DNA of 64,000 nt from a virus. Position numbers and translations under genes: made by a program. Positions 1-9,604 of the stretch are shown here, in pieces; positions within the stretch are counted from its first letter, which is position 1, and each line of letters starts with the position of its first letter. The notes beneath the pieces are model-generated. The model saw only the letters and a program-made list of their open reading frames with translations. It was not told the DNA's origin and did not search any database. The stretch lies in IMG/VR virus record IMGVR_UViG_3300025704_000015, positions 1-64,000 of that record, one strand, 5' to 3'.

Positions 1-2
1 TA

Positions 3-80
3 ATTAAAGAAGACGTAAAGGCTATTGAAACAAAGGTTGATATTTTACTCGATCGTGAGTTTAAGAGAAATGCTAATTAG
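3..80 (+). CDS. C-terminal end of an unidentified protein (cut by window edge)
   Basis: An open frame runs in from the left edge and ends at a TAG. The 25 visible residues are charged and helical, ending in LLDREFKRNAN, as in the cytoplasmic tail of a small coiled-coil or membrane protein. Nothing upstream is visible, so the family cannot be judged. Confidence 0.45.
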   Translation: MKEDVKAIETKVDILLDREFKRNAN

Positions 81-104
81 CGTTATTATTTAAAGATATA
101 TTTT

Positions 105-112
105 TATAAATA
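105..112 (+). promoter_or_regulatory. T4-type late promoter octamer
   Basis: A perfect TATAAATA octamer, the consensus -10 of T4 late promoters, lies 61 bases before the membrane-protein gene at 174. It is one of about a dozen copies in the window, nearly all in front of virion or unknown genes. Confidence 0.5.
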
Positions 113-173
113 TATTATATAAAGTAGAGATTTAGGATTTATTTCTGCTTTAAACACCACACACATAAAATAT

Positions 174-656
174 ATGACGCCTTACGAAACCTTTAAAGCT
201 TTTGCTCAATTACAGTCTATAGCTTGGACTTTGCCGATGCTGGCCCTATGTATCATTGTTGTCTTTAAAGCTTTTAAGCCTGCAAAGAATGCTAATAAGA
301 AGGGTGCCAGCAATTCTTCAGAAAAAATGAGATGGTTTCTTACCGGAATTTTTATTGGGTTCCTTGGAAATATTCTTGATAATACATACTGGGCTTTTTA
401 TTGGGGAGCTGGTTATTTACAAATGCAAGAACCTGTTGATGCATTAATTAGTTTTGGTGTTTTTCCTAACCTTGTTTTTAGACAAGGGATGACATTGTTA
501 GCTGCGTATTGCCATATAAAAGCTTTTATACCTGCAGAAAATAAATTATTAGCTAAGAAGGTTCATAAGATATTTATTGCTACTATTATTTTGGGGCAAG
601 GGTATATTCTATTACTGATCGCTTTAAAATACGGTTTGTTCTTAAACGCCAAATAA
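174..656 (+). CDS. Multi-pass membrane protein, unknown function
   Basis: A 160-residue protein with roughly four hydrophobic segments: about residues 15-33, 52-70, 88-112 and 132-153. A Lys/Asn/Ser-rich loop lies around residues 36-50. No holin, spanin or immunity signature was recognised. It sits alone between a partial gene and a convergent minus-strand gene whose end overlaps it by 15 bases. A late-type octamer 61 bases upstream suggests late expression. A role in lysis or the host membrane is possible but unsupported. Confidence 0.6.
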   Translation: MTPYETFKAFAQLQSIAWTLPMLALCIIVVFKAFKPAKNANKKGASNSSEKMRWFLTGIFIGFLGNILDNTYWAFYWGAGYLQMQEPVDALISFGVFPNLVFRQGMTLLAAYCHIKAFIPAENKLLAKKVHKIFIATIILGQGYILLLIALKYGLFLNAK

Positions 657-821
657 GTTTATTTCTTCTTGATCGGATTTAAACTTTCCTTTATCTCCGG
701 CAGAAAAGTAAATATCATTGCCTTCTTTTTTATAGATCATGATATAATCTATGTCTCCACATCCGAGTTTTTTAAATAATTCCCGAGCGCCTTTGTTAAT
801 GTATACTATTTCATTATTCAT
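642..821 (-). CDS. Small conserved-looking protein, unknown
   Basis: A 59-residue minus-strand frame starting at MNNEIVYINKGARE. The longer in-frame start at 884 would run across the late promoter and start of gp13, so the internal ATG at 821 is preferred. The composition is that of a compact folded soluble protein, with alternating hydrophobic and charged residues and a GDKGKF turn. It converges on the membrane-protein gene at 174-656 and diverges from the gp13 gene. No family was recognised. Confidence 0.5.
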   Translation of the reverse strand: MNNEIVYINKGARELFKKLGCGDIDYIMIYKKEGNDIYFSAGDKGKFKSDQEEINLFGV

Positions 822-844
822 ACAATTTATATATAATAAGTTTA

Positions 845-852
845 TATAAATA
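845..852 (+). promoter_or_regulatory. Late promoter of the neck-terminase-tail run
   Basis: TATAAATA ends six bases before the ATG of gp13. In T4 the late start point lies about six bases past this octamer, so the transcript is predicted to begin at or next to the ATG, giving a leaderless message. Confidence 0.7.
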
Positions 853-857
853 ATAGT

Positions 858-1610
858 ATGGCTAGACCAGAAACAAGAGACCAATTAGCAGAATATTGTT
901 TAAGAGCTTTAGGCGCTCCTGTCATTGAAATTAACCTTGATGAAGATCAAATCGATGATCGCATTGATGAAGCTATTCAATTTTATCAGGAGTACCATTC
1001 AGATGCAGTAGTAAGAACCTTTGTTAAACATGAGATAACGCAAGATACTATTGATAATAGGGAAATTCAATTACCAGATTCAATATTAAGCGTAACTCGA
1101 ATCAGAGGTTTAAATTCATCAAGTCTTGGTGGAATGTTTAGTGTTAAATATCAAATGCACCTTAATGATGTTGCTGGATTGAATGGATCAAACGGCGGAG
1201 GATTAGTAAACTATGAAATGACTAAACAAAACCTTTCATTAATTGATGATATTATAAATGGTCATTCTCAACAGGTTTCATATAGTCGCCACAAAAATAC
1301 AATTAAAATACATAGCGATATTACAGGTTATGCCGGCGTTGGAAATTTTATTCTTGTTGAATGTTACCAAACAATAGATCCAAATTCATATCCTGAAGTA
1401 TATAATGATATGGCTTTAAAAGAATTATTAACACTACTTCTTAAAAAACAATGGGGTGCAAATCTAATTAAATTTGAAGGAATGCAACTACCGGGCGGCG
1501 TAACAATAAACGGGAGGCCAATTTATGATGACGCTGTAACAGATTTAAAAGAACTTAAAGAAAGATGGCAATTACAATATGAAGCACCCGTTGATTTTTA
1601 TTGTGGTTAA
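858..1610 (+). CDS. 13: Neck protein gp13
   Basis: A 250-residue protein matching the T4 gp13 neck family in its N-terminal helix-rich segment (RDQLAEYCLRALGAPVIEIN, then a DDRIDEAIQFYQEYHSD motif) and in its place directly before gp14. gp13 and gp14 form the neck that seals the packaged head and joins it to the tail. It is a little shorter than T4 gp13 (309 residues), as usual in marine T4-like phages. It begins the head-tail joining cluster and is driven by a late octamer just upstream. Confidence 0.88.
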   Translation: MARPETRDQLAEYCLRALGAPVIEINLDEDQIDDRIDEAIQFYQEYHSDAVVRTFVKHEITQDTIDNREIQLPDSILSVTRIRGLNSSSLGGMFSVKYQMHLNDVAGLNGSNGGGLVNYEMTKQNLSLIDDIINGHSQQVSYSRHKNTIKIHSDITGYAGVGNFILVECYQTIDPNSYPEVYNDMALKELLTLLLKKQWGANLIKFEGMQLPGGVTINGRPIYDDAVTDLKELKERWQLQYEAPVDFYCG

Positions 1611-1622
1611 AATATAATACCA

Positions 1623-2558
1623 ATGGCTTTAAATAAATATTTTCAAAACGGCGCTAAGTCTGAACAAAACTTATATGAGTCTCTTGTTATAGAGTCCATA
1701 CAGATTCATGGCATTGACGTTTATTATATTCCTCGTAAGATTATTAAGAGGGACTTTGTTTTAAATGAAGACGTGGTTTCAACCTTTGATAAAGCATTCA
1801 AAGTTGAAATGTATGTTGAGGAAATGGAGGGCTTTGAAGGAGATTCTAAAATTTATGAAAAGTTTGGTTTAGAAGTTAGAGATGAAATGACGTTACGCGT
1901 CGCTAAGTATCGATGGAACCAACTTATTCAGCGTCACGGTTATGCTGATGATGCAGTGCGTCCAAGAGAGGGCGATTTAATTTATGTGCCTCTTTATAAA
2001 TCTATTTTTGAAATTCGTTATTCTGATTCTAAAAAACCATTTTATCAATTACAAGACTTACCATTATTTACTCTTACATGCGAGAAGTTTGAATATGAAG
2101 GACAAGAAATTGATACAGGCATTGACGATATTGATGACATACAAGAAAAACTTTCTCAAGGATTTACTTTTGTTATTGATTCCAAAACAGAACCAAATTT
2201 TATTGATGGAGAAACATTAACATTTACTACACCCGGCGGTATAACTGGTAATACAGAGTTCTTTGAATATAATATAGTTCCAGATAGTGACCCAATTGTT
2301 GAAGAAATGAGAGTTGGCACTTTAACGTTTGATGACGGATATTTCCATAATATTGAGGCTAACACATCATTCTTAGGTACTGAAAGCGGGGGCTCTTTAA
2401 TTATAAGTGAACTAAGAAGCCTTGACGATTCCGACTCTGATATATTTAATTCAGATCATTGGGCAGGTAATGCAACGTTTGCTGATGCGGCTAACGGTTT
2501 AGAATTTATTGACTTTTCAGAGAGCAATCCATTCGGTGAACCATTTAATTTCCAATAA
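1623..2558 (+). CDS. 14: Neck protein gp14
   Basis: A 311-residue homologue of the T4 neck protein gp14, recognised by the start ALNKYFQNGAKSEQNLYESL, the IHGIDVYYIPR segment and the position between gp13 and gp15. It works with gp13 at the head-tail junction after packaging. The last third is acidic and rich in Asp, Ser and Gly, and looks less conserved. The gene follows gp13 after 12 bases and is probably co-transcribed. Confidence 0.88.
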   Translation: MALNKYFQNGAKSEQNLYESLVIESIQIHGIDVYYIPRKIIKRDFVLNEDVVSTFDKAFKVEMYVEEMEGFEGDSKIYEKFGLEVRDEMTLRVAKYRWNQLIQRHGYADDAVRPREGDLIYVPLYKSIFEIRYSDSKKPFYQLQDLPLFTLTCEKFEYEGQEIDTGIDDIDDIQEKLSQGFTFVIDSKTEPNFIDGETLTFTTPGGITGNTEFFEYNIVPDSDPIVEEMRVGTLTFDDGYFHNIEANTSFLGTESGGSLIISELRSLDDSDSDIFNSDHWAGNATFADAANGLEFIDFSESNPFGEPFNFQ

Positions 2559-2568
2559 ATAAAAAACT

Positions 2569-3348
2569 ATGCTAGGACACGATTATTTTTACCATGCCAA
2601 TGTTCGAAAGATCATTAGTGTGTTTGGCTCATTATTTAATGATATCTATATTGGTAAGCGAGTTGATGGCGCGTTAACAAGCGTTCAGCGAGTTCCTTTA
2701 GCCTATGCGCCAAGAGAAAGATATTTGGCAAGAATAAATGAATCTACCCTTGATGAATCTATTGCTATTAAATTACCAAGAATGTCATTTGAGATTGCTG
2801 ATATTACATATGACGCTGCTACTAAGTTAACAAAATTTAATCAAACAATACAAAAGGACGCTGATGGAAATTGCTTTAATGTATTTCAAGCAGTACCTTA
2901 TAACATGACAATTGATTTAAATGTTTTATCTAGATCTCAAGACGAAGCTCTTCAAATCGTTGAACAAATTTTACCATTCTTTAGCCCTTCATATACGCTT
3001 TCAGTAAAAGGTTTAGAAGGTCCTGAGAGTATAACAGATATTCCAATAAGCCTAAACTCCCTTGATCATGAAGATTCGTATCAAGGTGGTATTAAAGATT
3101 CACGAAGAACTATTATATATACATTGAGCTTTGGCGTTAAGGTTAAGTTTGCAGGGCCTTTAATACCATGTAATAACGGCGGTTTAATTAAAGCTATTGA
3201 TGTAAGTATTATGGAAGAAGAAGGCAAAGATGCCTTTGGCGGCGTTGAAGTTAAAACGGCACTGAGAGCGCAAACCGAAGATGATTTTGATTGTGTTGTT
3301 AACTTAGGAATCATTGATCCTGATAGAGATATTTGGCCAGATGATTAA
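2569..3348 (+). CDS. 15: Tail sheath stabilizer and completion protein gp15
   Basis: A 259-residue protein with the gp15 hallmark start (GHDYFYHANVRKIISVFGSL) followed by a beta-rich core. gp15 forms the ring that caps the sheath and tube and joins the finished tail to the neck. It lies ten bases after gp14 in the standard 13-14-15-16-17 order. Length is close to T4 gp15 (272 residues). Confidence 0.9.
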   Translation: MLGHDYFYHANVRKIISVFGSLFNDIYIGKRVDGALTSVQRVPLAYAPRERYLARINESTLDESIAIKLPRMSFEIADITYDAATKLTKFNQTIQKDADGNCFNVFQAVPYNMTIDLNVLSRSQDEALQIVEQILPFFSPSYTLSVKGLEGPESITDIPISLNSLDHEDSYQGGIKDSRRTIIYTLSFGVKVKFAGPLIPCNNGGLIKAIDVSIMEEEGKDAFGGVEVKTALRAQTEDDFDCVVNLGIIDPDRDIWPDD

Positions 3349-3372
3349 GGCAATTTTTAAATAAATTATATT

Positions 3373-3819
3373 ATGAGTAAAGATAAAAACGAAATTTTAA
3401 AATCACTTGAGAATAATATTCCAAGTGAAATGAAAAATAATATGGAACTCCGCCCTTTAAAAAAGGAGCCAACTCAAGACCGCCTTATATCAGATGCTGA
3501 AGAGGATTTTGAAATAGCTCGTAAACAAATTAAAAGTTTAATTGATACTAGTGGAGAAGCTATTGAGCAGATGCATAACTTAGCAGCTGACGCAGAACAT
3601 CCTCGTGCTTTTGAAGTTCTTGGTGCTTTAATAAAGCAAACCGCAGAAATGAATGGGCAGCTTTTAGATTTACAAAAACAACGAAAGGCTTTAATTAAAG
3701 ACGAAAATAAAGCAGCGTCCACCACTACAAATAACAGTATTTTTGTTGGCACTACAACAGAGTTACAAAATTTATTAAAAGGTGATGATAACGCTGACAA
3801 TATAATCGAAGTTGATTAA
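3373..3819 (+). CDS. 16: Small terminase subunit gp16
   Basis: A 148-residue, strongly helical and charged protein directly before the large terminase, with two bases between them. The central region (about residues 45-105) is predicted coiled coil, as in T4 gp16, which forms an oligomeric ring regulating packaging. The tail is Thr/Asn-rich then acidic. Assignment rests on size, composition and position. Confidence 0.82.
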   Translation: MSKDKNEILKSLENNIPSEMKNNMELRPLKKEPTQDRLISDAEEDFEIARKQIKSLIDTSGEAIEQMHNLAADAEHPRAFEVLGALIKQTAEMNGQLLDLQKQRKALIKDENKAASTTTNNSIFVGTTTELQNLLKGDDNADNIIEVD

Positions 3820-3821
3820 AG

Positions 3822-5405
3822 ATGAAAAATAATTCTTATAATGGTAATACCTTTATTAAAGCGGATGGAGTACAACAAAGCTTTACTAAAGAAGAAGTAA
3901 TTGAATATAAGAAATGTATGAATAATATTTCATACTTCTGCGAAAAATATGTTAAGGTAATTAGTTTAGATAAAGGATTAGTTCCATTTAAATTAAGAGG
4001 GTACCAAGAAGATCTTGTAAACCATTATAAAGATAATCGTTTTAGTATTGTTTTAGCTTGCCGTCAAAGTGGTAAAAGTATCACGTCAATAGCATGGCTA
4101 CTTCATTACTTAGTATTTAATTCAAATAAGAAGATCGGTATTCTTGCCAATAAAGGAGCAACTGCAAGAGAAATGCTTGCGAGGCTAACTCTAATGTTAG
4201 AGAATTTACCATTCTTTTTACAGCCTGGCTGTAAAGTTTTAAATAAAGGTAATATTATTTTCAGTCATAACTCTGAGATTATTGCCGGAGCTACTAGTTC
4301 TAGTAGTATTCGTGGTTTGAGTTTGAATGTTGTATTCCTTGATGAGTTTGCTTTCGTTCAAAGGTCGGAAGAGTTTTACACTAGTACATATCCAGTTATT
4401 ACTTCTGGTGAAGACACTAAGGTAATTATTACAAGCACTCCAAATGGACTTGGTAATATGTTTTATAAACTATGGGAAGGCGCTGTCCAAAAAGCTAATA
4501 ACTTTGCGCCATACACAGTTAGTTGGTGGGATGTTCCAGGCAGAGATGAAGCTTGGAAAAAAGAAACTATTGCTAATACATCTGCCGTTCAATTTAAACA
4601 AGAATTTGAAATTGAGTTTATTGGTAGCTCTCATACTTTAATTGATACAAATGTTCTTTTAGGAATGAATTCACGAAATCCTGAAAAAATTCAACATGAT
4701 ATTAATTATTATGAAGAGCCAAATCTTAGTCATACTTATGTTTTAACTGCAGATGTTTCAAAGGGAAGAGGACAAGACTATAGTACTTTTTCTGTCATTG
4801 ATATAACAAACCAACCATTTAAACAAGTTTGTACATATAGAAATAATACAATTTCCCCGCTATTATTCCCAGATGTTATTATTAGAGCAGCAAAAACATA
4901 TAACGATGCGCTTGTAATTATAGAGAATAATGATGCAGGACAAGTAGTATGTAATGCTGTTTATTATGAACATGAGTATGAAAATACTTTTACAACAAGC
5001 ACAGTAAAATCAAATGGTATTGGCGTAACAATGTCTGCAAAAGTTAAACGAATGGGCTGTTCTAACTTAAAAGATTTGTTAGAAGGCGGTAAATTATTAT
5101 TGGTTGATCCCAATACAATAGCAGAATTTAGTTCGTTTGAGCCAAAGGGTAACTCATATTCGGGTGCAAGTGGAACACACGATGATTCTGTAATGAACTT
5201 TGTTTTATTTGCATGGTTTGTTAGTACTGACTTTTTCAGATCATTAACTGATATAGAAATTAAAGATCTTCTATATAAAGAAAGGATTCTGGAAATGGAA
5301 GAGGATCTACCTCCATTTGGTTATATGCATGGATCTAAAGATAATAGAAACGATGAGCATAGTAACTTAGTAGATAATATTAAAGATTGGAAATCGGCCT
5401 TTTAA
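3822..5405 (+). CDS. 17: Large terminase subunit gp17 (packaging ATPase-nuclease)
   Basis: A 527-residue packaging motor. The Walker A-like CRQSGKS is at residues 80-86, Walker B VVFLDE at 170-175, and the coupling TSTPNG at about 205-210. The C-terminal RNase H-like nuclease starts with LTADVSKGRG (Asp about 311), continues with an Asp-containing IIENNDAG, and ends with GTHDDS. This is the complete gp17 layout, somewhat shorter than T4 gp17 (610 residues). It pumps DNA into the prohead and cuts concatemers. A hairpin overlaps its stop codon. Confidence 0.96.
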   Translation: MKNNSYNGNTFIKADGVQQSFTKEEVIEYKKCMNNISYFCEKYVKVISLDKGLVPFKLRGYQEDLVNHYKDNRFSIVLACRQSGKSITSIAWLLHYLVFNSNKKIGILANKGATAREMLARLTLMLENLPFFLQPGCKVLNKGNIIFSHNSEIIAGATSSSSIRGLSLNVVFLDEFAFVQRSEEFYTSTYPVITSGEDTKVIITSTPNGLGNMFYKLWEGAVQKANNFAPYTVSWWDVPGRDEAWKKETIANTSAVQFKQEFEIEFIGSSHTLIDTNVLLGMNSRNPEKIQHDINYYEEPNLSHTYVLTADVSKGRGQDYSTFSVIDITNQPFKQVCTYRNNTISPLLFPDVIIRAAKTYNDALVIIENNDAGQVVCNAVYYEHEYENTFTTSTVKSNGIGVTMSAKVKRMGCSNLKDLLEGGKLLLVDPNTIAEFSSFEPKGNSYSGASGTHDDSVMNFVLFAWFVSTDFFRSLTDIEIKDLLYKERILEMEEDLPPFGYMHGSKDNRNDEHSNLVDNIKDWKSAF

Positions 5406-5411
5406 GGGCCG
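5395..5411 (+). terminator. Hairpin over the gp17 stop codon
   Basis: CGGCC (5395-5399) pairs with GGCCG (5407-5411) across a 7-base AT-rich loop that contains the gp17 stop. Only short T runs follow, so it may be a weak terminator or an mRNA-end stabiliser separating the terminase and tail messages. Confidence 0.4.
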
Positions 5412-5456
5412 TTATAAAATAAATATTGTTATTGAGAATATTCTTATTATGCTAAT

Positions 5457-5464
5457 TATAAATT
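5457..5464 (+). promoter_or_regulatory. Probable late promoter and ribosome site of gp18
   Basis: TATAAATT, one base off the late consensus, lies about 30 bases before gp18. Unlike most genes here, gp18 also has a recognisable Shine-Dalgarno sequence (GAAAGGA, ending 9 bases before the ATG), which fits the very high expression of sheath protein. Confidence 0.45.
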
Positions 5465-5495
5465 GTAAAACAAAATACACTGAAAGGAAAAACTT

Positions 5496-7340
5496 ATGGG
5501 ATTTTTAGTATCACCTGGAGTTGAGATCAAAGAAACTGATCTCACAGATATAGTGCCAGCACAATCCACCTCTATTGGTGGATATGCAGGGTACTTTCGT
5601 TGGGGACCGTCGGGACGTTTAGTCACGGTAGGCTCAGAAACAGACCTCGCTAAGGTTTTTGGAACACCAGAAATCAAGGGAGAAATCGAAGTTAGCTTCT
5701 TAACTGCTGCTAGCTTTTTAAAATATGGCAATTCATTAAAAGTAGCGCGGGCCGTTAATGGCTCTTATAACGCGACATCAGGAGGCGCAGGTATGGATAC
5801 TATTCCAGCACCAGCCGGCTTCACTGGCGATTATGACCCAGGCGTAATTAATGGACAAGACGACTTAGATAGATTATCATCTGAATTACTTGGGATTGAT
5901 TCGAATATCGTTGCACGATATGCGGGTTCTTTAGGTAACTCACTGCGTGTTTATTTTATAACAGAAGACAATTGGGACACAGTAGATAGTACCATTAAAG
6001 CTCAATTAGGATATAAACCAACCAACACTGTTTGGGCGGAAAATCTTTTAGGCGATACAACTGCAAAAGATGAAATTCACGTATTGGTTGTAGACCAAGG
6101 TGGTGCATTTTCTGGAGATCAAGGTAGCATTCTTGAAATTTACCAAGGTTTATCAATGGCAGCAAATGCAAAAGATGAGTTTGGTGAGTCTAACTATTGG
6201 GTTTCTAAATTAAATGGAGGAAGTTCATATGTTTGGGCCGTTCGTCCTACTGAAGAGCCTATTCTTGTTCAAGGAGCGCTTATAGATTTTTATGCTGGAA
6301 TTAATAGTATTTTACAAGAGGTTACAGAGACCACCGGCACAGTGACAGTTCCAGTGGAAGGTTTTGAAGAATATTATGTTGATCTCGCAGATGGAATGGA
6401 CGACGCCGATTATACTGCAGATCCTGTAGTGGAGGCAATCGAATTATTTGGCGATTATGAAACCGTTGATGTTAACTTGATTTTTGCACAGAACTTTACA
6501 GAGCTTGCTCTTGATTACGATTATGTAACGTCAAAAACCAAAACCGTTGATGATAAACTTTTAGAAATTGCTAATACACGTAAAGACTGTATGGCATTCC
6601 TTTCTGCTCCTTTAAAGGTTAAAGAATACACAAATGATGTCGACCGATTGAATGAGGTATTATGGAAATTTGAAGGTAAATCTGGCTCCGGAGGTGTTAC
6701 TTCTACAAGTTATGCAGTATTTGATAGTACTCCTGCTTATGTTTATAATCGTTATAAAGACCAATATGTTTGGATTCCTTTATGCGGTCATATTGCAGGT
6801 CTTTGCGCAAATACAGATAATGTTTCAGAGCCATGGTTCTCTCCAGCTGGATTAAACCGAGGTAATATTCAAAGTGTTATTAAACTTGCTTACAATCCTA
6901 AGCAGGCCGATCGTGATGAATTATACAAGAAAAGAGTTAACCCAGTGGTTTCTTTCCCTGGCCAAGGTATCGTTCTATATGGTGATAAGACAGCCCTAGC
7001 ACGTCCTTCTGCGTTTGATCGCATTAATGTTCGTAGGTTGTTTATGACCGTTGAGAAGGCAATTGCTACATCTGCTAAATTCCAGTTATTTGAAATTAAC
7101 GACGAGTTTACAAGATCAGCTTTTGTTAATGCAATCGCGCCATTCTTACGAGATGTTCAAGGTCGTCGAGGAATCGAAGACTTTAAGATAGTGTGTGACT
7201 CATCGAATAATACATCACAAGTTGTTGATGGAAACCGATTCGTTGCTGATATTTACATCAAGCCGTTACGTTCAATTAACTTTATCACGCTTAACTTTAT
7301 AGCTACCAGAACAGGTGCTATTTTTGAAGAGCTGGTTTAA
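5496..7340 (+). CDS. 18: Contractile tail sheath protein gp18
   Basis: A 614-residue sheath subunit. It has the family start MGFLVSPGVEIKETDLT and GGYAGYFRWGP, and the conserved C-terminal part with FPGQGIVLYGDKTAL, FDRINVRRLF and KPLRSINFITLNFIATRTG. gp18 forms the contractile outer cylinder of the tail. It is slightly shorter than T4 gp18 (659 residues). The central surface domain (about residues 90-330) is the least conserved part. The tube gene gp19 follows. Confidence 0.96.
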   Translation: MGFLVSPGVEIKETDLTDIVPAQSTSIGGYAGYFRWGPSGRLVTVGSETDLAKVFGTPEIKGEIEVSFLTAASFLKYGNSLKVARAVNGSYNATSGGAGMDTIPAPAGFTGDYDPGVINGQDDLDRLSSELLGIDSNIVARYAGSLGNSLRVYFITEDNWDTVDSTIKAQLGYKPTNTVWAENLLGDTTAKDEIHVLVVDQGGAFSGDQGSILEIYQGLSMAANAKDEFGESNYWVSKLNGGSSYVWAVRPTEEPILVQGALIDFYAGINSILQEVTETTGTVTVPVEGFEEYYVDLADGMDDADYTADPVVEAIELFGDYETVDVNLIFAQNFTELALDYDYVTSKTKTVDDKLLEIANTRKDCMAFLSAPLKVKEYTNDVDRLNEVLWKFEGKSGSGGVTSTSYAVFDSTPAYVYNRYKDQYVWIPLCGHIAGLCANTDNVSEPWFSPAGLNRGNIQSVIKLAYNPKQADRDELYKKRVNPVVSFPGQGIVLYGDKTALARPSAFDRINVRRLFMTVEKAIATSAKFQLFEINDEFTRSAFVNAIAPFLRDVQGRRGIEDFKIVCDSSNNTSQVVDGNRFVADIYIKPLRSINFITLNFIATRTGAIFEELV

Positions 7341-7385
7341 TAAAGGATTGATAAATATTAATATAAACAGTAGAAAATAAAAAAA

Positions 7386-7973
7386 ATGAGTAATATATCA
7401 GATTTTAAATCACAATTAACAGGGGGAGGCGCAAGGCCAAACCTATTCAAATGTAAAGTGTTTTTTCCGCCTGAGCTTTCAACAGATACGTTGACTAAGC
7501 TTGGTAGCTTTATGATCAAAGGAGCGCAACTTCCATCGAGTGTTATAGCACCCGTCGAAGTTCCTTACCTAGGTCGTAAGTTAAAGGTTGCAGGAGACCG
7601 TACATTTGAACCATGGACGATTACAGTTATTAACGACGAAAACATGCTTATAAGGGATGCCTTTGAAACATGGATGGATCTTATTAACGATAATAAAGCA
7701 AACACGTCTCAGTACAGCCAATCAGGCGAAGCGCTAAACTATATGCGCCCTGTAGAAGTTGAGCAACTTGGTCGTGATGGCGCAGGTCATGGACTCTCAT
7801 CCGGACTTGGTGCTGCGATTAAGGGTTATAAATTAATCGATGCATTCCCAACAAACATCAGTGCAATTGATCTTAATTATGAAACCAACGATACGATTGA
7901 AGAGTTTACAGTAGAATTTAATTACCAATATTGGGTAAGTAATACCACTGCTGCAACATCAGATTCAAACTAA
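7386..7973 (+). CDS. 19: Tail tube protein gp19
   Basis: A 195-residue tube subunit with the typical features: an early FKCKVFFP strand, the PYLGRKLKVAGDR segment, FEPWTITVINDE, and a C-terminal YKLIDAFPTNIS...VEFNYQYW stretch. It polymerises into the inner tube through which DNA passes. It is slightly longer than T4 gp19 (163 residues). It follows gp18 and is closed by a strong hairpin. Confidence 0.94.
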   Translation: MSNISDFKSQLTGGGARPNLFKCKVFFPPELSTDTLTKLGSFMIKGAQLPSSVIAPVEVPYLGRKLKVAGDRTFEPWTITVINDENMLIRDAFETWMDLINDNKANTSQYSQSGEALNYMRPVEVEQLGRDGAGHGLSSGLGAAIKGYKLIDAFPTNISAIDLNYETNDTIEEFTVEFNYQYWVSNTTAATSDSN

Positions 7974-8002
7974 TCGTTATAATTAGTTAAAACAAATTAA
8001 GT

Positions 8003-8041
8003 CTTAGAATTACCCTGAGTTGATCTTGGGGTAATTCTAAG
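8003..8041 (+). terminator. Long perfect hairpin after gp19
   Basis: A perfect 13-bp stem (8003-8015 with 8029-8041) closes a 13-base loop between gp19 and gp20. There is no long T run after it. It probably ends or stabilises the abundant sheath and tube mRNA. Confidence 0.6.
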
Positions 8042-8056
8042 CATTATATATAATAT

Positions 8057-9559
8057 ATGAATGTATTCGGATTTGACATAAGTAAAAAGCTAAAGAAAGC
8101 AAATATACTAGACGATGAAAGTGACGCAAAGGATTCTATTGAAAGTTTTGCTCCGCCTTTAAATGATGACGGCTCTGCTGTTTTTTCATCAGGGGCGGCG
8201 TCTGGTTATTATGGGCAAGTTCTCGATTTGGATAATTTAAATATTCAAAACGAAAAAGATCTAATTAAAAGTTATAGAACGGCGGCAGCTCAACCTGAGT
8301 GCGATCTCGCAATTAATGATATTGTTAATGCTGCTATTGTTGGAGATTCTAATACTGCTCCTGTAAATTTAGTTCTTGACGATGTAGATTTAACGGATGG
8401 TATTAAAAAGAAATTTAGAGATGAGTTTGATACAATTATTAAACTATTAAAATTTAATTTTAATTCACATGACGTCTTTAGGCGGTGGTATATTGATGGT
8501 AAACTATATTACCATTTAATGATTGATTCTGAAAATATTAAACAAGGTATTAAAGATGTTCGATTAATTGATCCTTTACATATTCGTAAAGTAAAAGAAG
8601 TTACTAAGAAAGTTAGTAAAAGAACCGGTGAAGAAACCACTGGTGTTACTAAAGAGTATTACCTTTATGGGCAAGATATGTCTGCAGGAAACCAGGCTTT
8701 AAAAATCGACCCAAATGTTATTGTATATGTTCCATCGGGAACAACAGACGAAACACAAAAAATTTCAACGTCATATCTTCATAAAAGTGTAAAACTAGTA
8801 AACCAATTGCGTGTAATGGAAGACGCTCTTGTTATTTACAGAATATCACGAGCTCCTGAACGCCGCATATTTTATATTGATATTGGTAACCTTCCTAAAG
8901 GTAAAGCCGAAGAATATGTTCAAGGAATTATGTCTAAGTATCGTAATAAGTTAATTTACGATGCGCGAACTGGAGAAGTTCAGGATGAAAGTAAGAGCAT
9001 GAGTATGCTCGAAGATTTTTGGTTACCACGCCGTGAAGGTGGTCGAGGAACAGAGATTACTACGCTCCCAGGCGGTGAGAATCTTTCTCAAATTGATGAT
9101 GTTATCTTTTTCCAAAAGAAACTATATCGTTCATTAAATGTTCCGTTAAGTAGGATTGATTCTGAAAGCACTTATAACGCTGGACGAGTTAGTGAGATTT
9201 CAAGAGAAGAAGTAAAATTCCAAAAGTTTATTAATAGACTTCGCCGTAAGTTTTCGGTATTGTTTATTAATATGCTTAGAGTACAGTGCTTGCTAAAACG
9301 CATTTGTACTGAAGAAGAATGGGATGATATTGAACAGAAAATAGCAATTGACTTTATTGAAGATAACTATTTTTCAGAGTTAAAGGACTTTGAAATCCTA
9401 AGAGAACGCATTACAATGTTAGAACAAATACAGCCATTTATTGGTAAGTATTATTCTAAGAAGTGGGTAAGATCTAATGTTCTTAACTTCACTGACGAGG
9501 ATGTTGAAAGAATCGACGCTGAAATTGAAGAAGATCCTGTTGATGATGATGAGTTTTAA
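8057..9559 (+). CDS. 20: Portal vertex protein gp20
   Basis: A 500-residue portal protein, close to T4 gp20 (524). Recognisable segments are YRTAAAQPECDLAINDIVNAA near residue 80, the wing segment RVMEDALVIYRISRAPERRIF around residues 253-273, and DVIFFQKKLYRSLNVPLSRI around 350-370. The last residues are acidic. The portal is the dodecameric ring at one vertex that starts prohead assembly, docks the terminase and later binds the neck. Confidence 0.96.
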   Translation: MNVFGFDISKKLKKANILDDESDAKDSIESFAPPLNDDGSAVFSSGAASGYYGQVLDLDNLNIQNEKDLIKSYRTAAAQPECDLAINDIVNAAIVGDSNTAPVNLVLDDVDLTDGIKKKFRDEFDTIIKLLKFNFNSHDVFRRWYIDGKLYYHLMIDSENIKQGIKDVRLIDPLHIRKVKEVTKKVSKRTGEETTGVTKEYYLYGQDMSAGNQALKIDPNVIVYVPSGTTDETQKISTSYLHKSVKLVNQLRVMEDALVIYRISRAPERRIFYIDIGNLPKGKAEEYVQGIMSKYRNKLIYDARTGEVQDESKSMSMLEDFWLPRREGGRGTEITTLPGGENLSQIDDVIFFQKKLYRSLNVPLSRIDSESTYNAGRVSEISREEVKFQKFINRLRRKFSVLFINMLRVQCLLKRICTEEEWDDIEQKIAIDFIEDNYFSELKDFEILRERITMLEQIQPFIGKYYSKKWVRSNVLNFTDEDVERIDAEIEEDPVDDDEF

Positions 9560-9604
9560 AATAGATGCTTAAAACAAAAAATTATATAAATAAATAATAT
9601 TAAA